The translations under genes and the position numbers were made by a program. DNA of 8,236 nucleotides from an uncultured Mesorhizobium sp. Lineage in GTDB: Bacteria; Pseudomonadota; Alphaproteobacteria; Rhizobiales; Rhizobiaceae. This document shows, one piece after another, positions 6,098-8,236 of the stretch. The notes under the pieces are model-generated. The model had not been told where the DNA came from. It made no database searches and saw nothing but the letters and a program-made list of their open reading frames with translations. Numbering within the stretch: the first letter of the stretch is position 1; each line of letters opens with the position of its first letter. The DNA lies in the NCBI GenBank assembly GCA_950071955.1, contig CATMOC010000147.1:1-8236 (forward strand), read 5' to 3'.

Positions 6098-6508
6098 ATG
6101 ACCAAGCTCATCAGGACCGCCACGGCAAGCCTCGTGGCCCTCACCATCGGCACGGCCGGCCTGACCGTCCCGGCTTCCGCGGGCGGCTCGGTGTCGTTCA
6201 GCATCGCCCCCGGCAATACCCAGGATGCGCAGGCGCTGCGTGCGGGATTGCAGATGTACTCGCTCTACAACGGCATCAAGAACGGCGGCATCAAGCAGCG
6301 TGGCTCCGGAAACATTGCGGGCCTGCTTCAGAACGGCGGCGGCAACCTCGGTATCATCCATCAGGAGGGCAGCGGCCACAACGGAACCGTTCAGCAGAAC
6401 GGCAGCGGCAATTCCTACGGCCTGTTCCAGTTCGGCAGGAACACCAACGGCCATGCCGTCCAGAACGGCAACGGGCGCACCGGCGCGACCATCCAGTTCG
6501 GCTGGTAG
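6098..6508 (+). CDS. Curlin-repeat secreted amyloid subunit 2 (CsgA/CsgB-like)
   Basis: This is the second predicted curli subunit, 136 aa, with a Sec signal peptide (MTKLIR, hydrophobic stretch, cleavage likely after ASA at residue 28). A non-repeat segment of about 38 residues follows (SVSFSIAPGN...ALRAGLQMYSLYNGIKNGG), which curlin 1 lacks; it resembles the N-terminal part of other alphaproteobacterial curlins as I remember them. The repeat region is exactly phased at 11 residues with Gln at 67, 78, 89, 100, 111, 122 and 133, Gly at +2 each time and Asn at 72, 83 and 105. The chain ends on QFGW, the same tetrapeptide with which the curlin 1 repeats begin. The Shine-Dalgarno is AAAAGGAGA at 6083-6091. 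The extra N-terminal segment could mean a nucleator or anchoring (CsgB-like) role, but this is inference. Confidence 0.9.
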   Translation: MTKLIRTATASLVALTIGTAGLTVPASAGGSVSFSIAPGNTQDAQALRAGLQMYSLYNGIKNGGIKQRGSGNIAGLLQNGGGNLGIIHQEGSGHNGTVQQNGSGNSYGLFQFGRNTNGHAVQNGNGRTGATIQFGW

Positions 6509-6556
6509 ATCGTCTTCAAGCCGGCGCGAACATCACGCGCGGCGGCCGATCCGGGG

Positions 6557-6584
6557 CCTCGCCGCCCGGAGGCGGCGGAGGTTT
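6557..6584 (+). terminator. Probable terminator after curlin 2
   Basis: CCTCGCCGCC (6557-6566) pairs with GGCGGCGGAGG (6571-6581) with one bulged G around loop CGGA. It is followed by only TTT and then CCCC, which can itself pair with the GGGG just before the stem (6553-6556). It lies 48 bases past the curlin 2 stop and separates it from the peroxiredoxin gene. The U-tract is short, so efficiency is uncertain. Confidence 0.5.
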
Positions 6585-6709
6585 CCCCAATGGACGTCAG
6601 CCGGAGCATTGCTGCAATATTTTCCTCCTGCGGAACAAACTGCGACGATTTCATCCTCTTCCGCGCCGAATTCCGGCTCAGCCGGCCTCGCGGACTTCGC
6701 CGAAAGCGC

Positions 6710-6715
6710 TATTAT
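6710..6715 (+). promoter_or_regulatory. Candidate -10 element for the peroxiredoxin gene
   Basis: TATTAT, one base from the TATAAT consensus, stands in otherwise GC-rich sequence 55 bases before the peroxiredoxin ATG. I see no convincing -35 hexamer 16-18 bases upstream, so an activator-dependent promoter or chance are both possible. A start near 6722 would place the palindrome at 6731-6748 in the early transcript. Confidence 0.3.
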
Positions 6716-6730
6716 CCGGCGAATGCATCC

Positions 6731-6748
6731 GGGCCGCAGATGCGGCCC
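6731..6748. promoter_or_regulatory. 18-bp palindrome ahead of peroxiredoxin (operator or 5' UTR hairpin)
   Basis: GGGCCGCA (6731-6738) and TGCGGCCC (6741-6748) are exact inverted copies separated by GA. The site sits between a candidate -10 (6710-6715) and the ribosome binding site (from 6754). It could be an operator for a dimeric repressor or a leader hairpin affecting translation. The two-base centre is too tight for a full RNA hairpin without losing the innermost pairs. No known regulator is assigned. Confidence 0.4.
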
Positions 6749-6769
6749 CACAGAGAAGGAGACGCACCA

Positions 6770-7429
6770 ATGGGCCTGCGCATCAACGACACCGCGCCGG
6801 ACTTCACGGCCGAGACCACCCAGGGAACCATCGACTTCCACGACTGGATTGGCGACGGCTGGGCCGTCATGTTCTCGCATCCGAAAGATTTCACGCCGGT
6901 GTGCACGACGGAACTCGGAGCCATGGCCGGCTATGCGAAAGAATTCGAGAAGCGCGGCGTGAAGATCATCGGCATTTCCGTCGACCCGGTCGAGAGCCAC
7001 CAGAAGTGGAAGGACGACATCAAGGTGGCAACGGGCCACGCCGTCGACTATCCGCTGATTGCCGACAAGGACCTCAAGGTCGCCAAGCTCTACGACATGC
7101 TTCCGGCCAGCGCGGGCGACTCCTCCGAGGGCCGCACGCCGGCCGACAATCAGACGGTGCGCTCCGTCTTCGTCGTCGGGCCGGACAAGAAGATCAAGCT
7201 CACGCTGAGCTATCCGATGACCACGGGCCGCAACTTCGCCGAAATCCTGCGGGCGATCGATTCGATCCAGCTGACGGCCAGGCACCAGGTCGCCACGCCG
7301 GCCGACTGGAAACAGGGCGAGGACGTCATCATCACCGCCGCGGTCTCGAACGAGGACGCGAAGAAGCGCTTCGGTTCCTTCGATACCATTCTTCCCTACC
7401 TCAGGAAGACGAAGCAGCCGTCGGCCTGA
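6770..7429 (+). CDS. 1-Cys peroxiredoxin (Prx6 subfamily)
   Basis: This cytoplasmic peroxidase likely reduces hydrogen peroxide and alkyl hydroperoxides. At 219 aa it fits the Prx6 type. The thioredoxin-fold core opens with MGLRINDTAPDFTAETTQG. The active site HPKDFTPVCTTELG holds peroxidatic Cys45 with Thr42, and Arg131 in NQTVRSVFVV completes the catalytic triad. The long C-terminal extension with YPMTTGRNFAEILRAIDSIQ and HQVATPADWKQGEDVII is typical of Prx6. Cys45 is the only cysteine, so there is no resolving Cys and the sulphenic acid must be reduced by an outside thiol. ATG at 6770 has AGAAGGAG at 6754-6761, eight bases upstream. An in-frame ATG at 6590 would add 60 residues unlike the family and is not used. 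The gene stands alone, with a palindrome in its leader and a hairpin terminator after it. Confidence 0.95.
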   Translation: MGLRINDTAPDFTAETTQGTIDFHDWIGDGWAVMFSHPKDFTPVCTTELGAMAGYAKEFEKRGVKIIGISVDPVESHQKWKDDIKVATGHAVDYPLIADKDLKVAKLYDMLPASAGDSSEGRTPADNQTVRSVFVVGPDKKIKLTLSYPMTTGRNFAEILRAIDSIQLTARHQVATPADWKQGEDVIITAAVSNEDAKKRFGSFDTILPYLRKTKQPSA

Positions 7430-7475
7430 CGGCCTGCGCCGCACTCTCGATCGGAAACTGCGGGGTGAAACGGAA

Positions 7476-7497
7476 GGCGGGCCCGAAGGGGCCCGCC
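7476..7497. terminator. Bidirectional hairpin terminator between peroxiredoxin and nfu
   Basis: GGCGGGCCC (7476-7484) and GGGCCCGCC (7489-7497) form a perfect 9-bp stem with four-base loop GAAG, midway between two convergent genes. On the minus strand it is followed by TTCCGTTT, a fair U-rich tail for nfu transcripts. On the plus strand the tail is only AAT, so it is weaker for the peroxiredoxin gene. Confidence 0.7.
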
Positions 7498-7531
7498 AAT
7501 CCGTCAGCTCACATGATACCGGGATATCTGG

Positions 7532-8110
7532 TCAGGCGACCTGTTCGACCTGCTGGACCTCGGGGACGAAGTGGCGGAGCAGGTTCTGGATGCCGTGCTT
7601 GAGCGTGGCCGTCGAGGACGGGCAGCCCGAACAGGCGCCCTGCATGGTCAGGAAGACCACACCCTTGCGGAAACCGCGATAGACGATGTCGCCGCCGTCG
7701 TTAGCGACTGCAGGCCGCACGCGCGTTTCGATGAGGTCCTTGATCTGCGCGACGACGTCCGCGTCGGCGGGATCGTCGCCCATTTCCTCATCTTCGGGCG
7801 GGACCGCAATTCCGGAGGCATCGCCGCCTGCGAAAAGCGGTGCGCCGGACACGAAATGATCGAGCAGGATCGCGACGACCTGCGGCTTCAGGCTCGCCCA
7901 CTGTGCGCCGGGGGCCGCAGTCACCGAAACGAAGTCACGGCCGAAGAAGACCCCGGTGACCTCGCCCAGGTCGAACAGGGCCTCGGCAAGCGGCGAAGCC
8001 TCGGCGCTTTCCGGATCGGCAAATTCGCGTGTCCCGTCGGGCATCACTTGCCTGCCGGGCAGGAATTTCAGCGTGGCCGGGTTGGGCGTCGTTTCGGTTT
8101 CTATGAACAT
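7532..8110 (-). CDS. nfuA: NifU-family Fe-S cluster carrier (Nfu, mitochondrial Nfu1-like)
   Basis: This is an iron-sulphur scaffold/carrier that delivers clusters to client enzymes in the cytoplasm. The 192-aa protein has the two domains of alphaproteobacterial and mitochondrial Nfu proteins. The N-terminal Nfu_N domain (about 1-88) opens with MFIETETTPNPATLKFLPG and contains VTGVFFGRDFVSVT. An acidic linker (PPEDEEMGDDPADAD, 104-118) leads to the NifU C-terminal domain (about 119-186) with IETRVRPAVANDGGDIVYRGF and the cluster-binding Cys160-x-x-Cys163 in GACSGCPSS. The start at 8110 matches the family N-terminus exactly. There is no clear Shine-Dalgarno, and a promoter-like sequence lies immediately upstream. 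The symbol follows common annotation use; the N-terminal domain differs from the A-type domain of E. coli NfuA, so the name marks family rather than strict orthology. Confidence 0.95.
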   Translation of the reverse strand: MFIETETTPNPATLKFLPGRQVMPDGTREFADPESAEASPLAEALFDLGEVTGVFFGRDFVSVTAAPGAQWASLKPQVVAILLDHFVSGAPLFAGGDASGIAVPPEDEEMGDDPADADVVAQIKDLIETRVRPAVANDGGDIVYRGFRKGVVFLTMQGACSGCPSSTATLKHGIQNLLRHFVPEVQQVEQVA

Positions 8111-8116
8111 GTTCGC

Positions 8117-8144
8117 GATTTAAGCCTTGGTCCGTCGCGGTCAA
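8117..8144 (-). promoter_or_regulatory. Candidate promoter of nfu, possibly leaderless
   Basis: On the minus strand TTGACC (plus 8139-8144) and TAAATC (plus 8117-8122) are spaced by 16 bases. The -35 matches the rhizobial TTGAC type well and the -10 moderately. A start seven bases beyond would coincide with the A of the nfu ATG at 8110, which would agree with the missing Shine-Dalgarno. This is prediction only. Confidence 0.4.
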
Positions 8145-8236
8145 GGGCGCGAGGAGAGGCATTTCAATGTCGATTGGGCGCTATTCGGTCCTTTCTCCCT
8201 AACACGACCATCCGGCACAAGTGCGGTCCTGCACAC

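Noticed and set aside
6590..6769. N-terminal extension of the peroxiredoxin from ATG 6590, with GGAGG at 6577-6581
   Set aside because: The added 60 residues do not resemble the family or a signal peptide, the GGAGG lies in the terminator stem after curlin 2, and ATG 6770 has a better site and the family N-terminus.
6533..7444. 303-codon minus-strand open frame opposite the peroxiredoxin gene
   Set aside because: No domain is recognisable, and the plus strand carries a complete peroxiredoxin with a good ribosome binding site.
8141..8236. Minus-strand frame open from the right edge for 31 codons to TGA at 8143-8141
   Set aside because: It is too short, has no recognisable content, and overlaps the likely nfu promoter; it cannot be distinguished from chance.

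Overview
The window looks like a chromosomal segment from a high-GC alphaproteobacterium, most likely of the Hyphomicrobiales (rhizobial) type. The evidence is consistent GC-rich third codon positions throughout, the hrpB / actS / actR order, a rhizobial-type malonyl-CoA synthetase, CsgH (a curli factor known from Alphaproteobacteria) and a mitochondrial-Nfu1-like NifU protein. No insertion sequence, tRNA, rRNA or CRISPR array is visible, and codon use is similar from gene to gene.

Layout. The left edge (2-1141, +) is the C-terminal part of the ATP-dependent helicase HrpB, cut by the window. It is followed by the redox-responsive two-component pair actS (1231-2553, +) and actR (2622-3176, +). 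These are the rhizobial RegB/RegA equivalents, with every signature residue present. Converging on actR with a 21-base gap is matB (3198-4718, -), a malonyl-CoA synthetase with no matA partner in view. A 245-base spacer (4719-4963) separates matB from a divergent small curli module: curlin-repeat protein 1 (4964-5398, +), csgH (5479-5880, +), a strong terminator, then curlin-repeat protein 2 (6098-6508, +) from its own upstream region. After a 261-base spacer come a 1-Cys peroxiredoxin (6770-7429, +), a bidirectional hairpin terminator, and the Fe-S carrier Nfu (7532-8110, -). In the last 126 bases (8111-8236) I see only a candidate promoter for nfu and no supported gene.

How the parts may work together. 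The curli genes are the accessory element. They encode two secreted amyloid subunits built of exact 11-residue repeats and one periplasmic amyloid-control protein, but no secretion channel (CsgG) or CsgE/CsgF within the window. The most notable non-coding signal is a shared DNA element upstream of both curlin genes: CTGAA, then three GGTT(C) units at identical spacing. It lies 88 and 100 bases before the two start codons and suggests co-regulation of two separate transcription units. A perfect 12-bp hairpin without a U-tract lies between curlin 1 and csgH and could set their ratio. The flanking genes have a loose redox / Fe-S / peroxide theme (ActSR, peroxiredoxin, Nfu), but a functional link with curli is only inference.

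No wholly new system is evident. The points most worth following are the duplicated curlin promoter element, the QFGW caps and exact phasing of the curlins, the four-codon minicistron overlapping the actR start, and the palindrome ahead of the peroxiredoxin.
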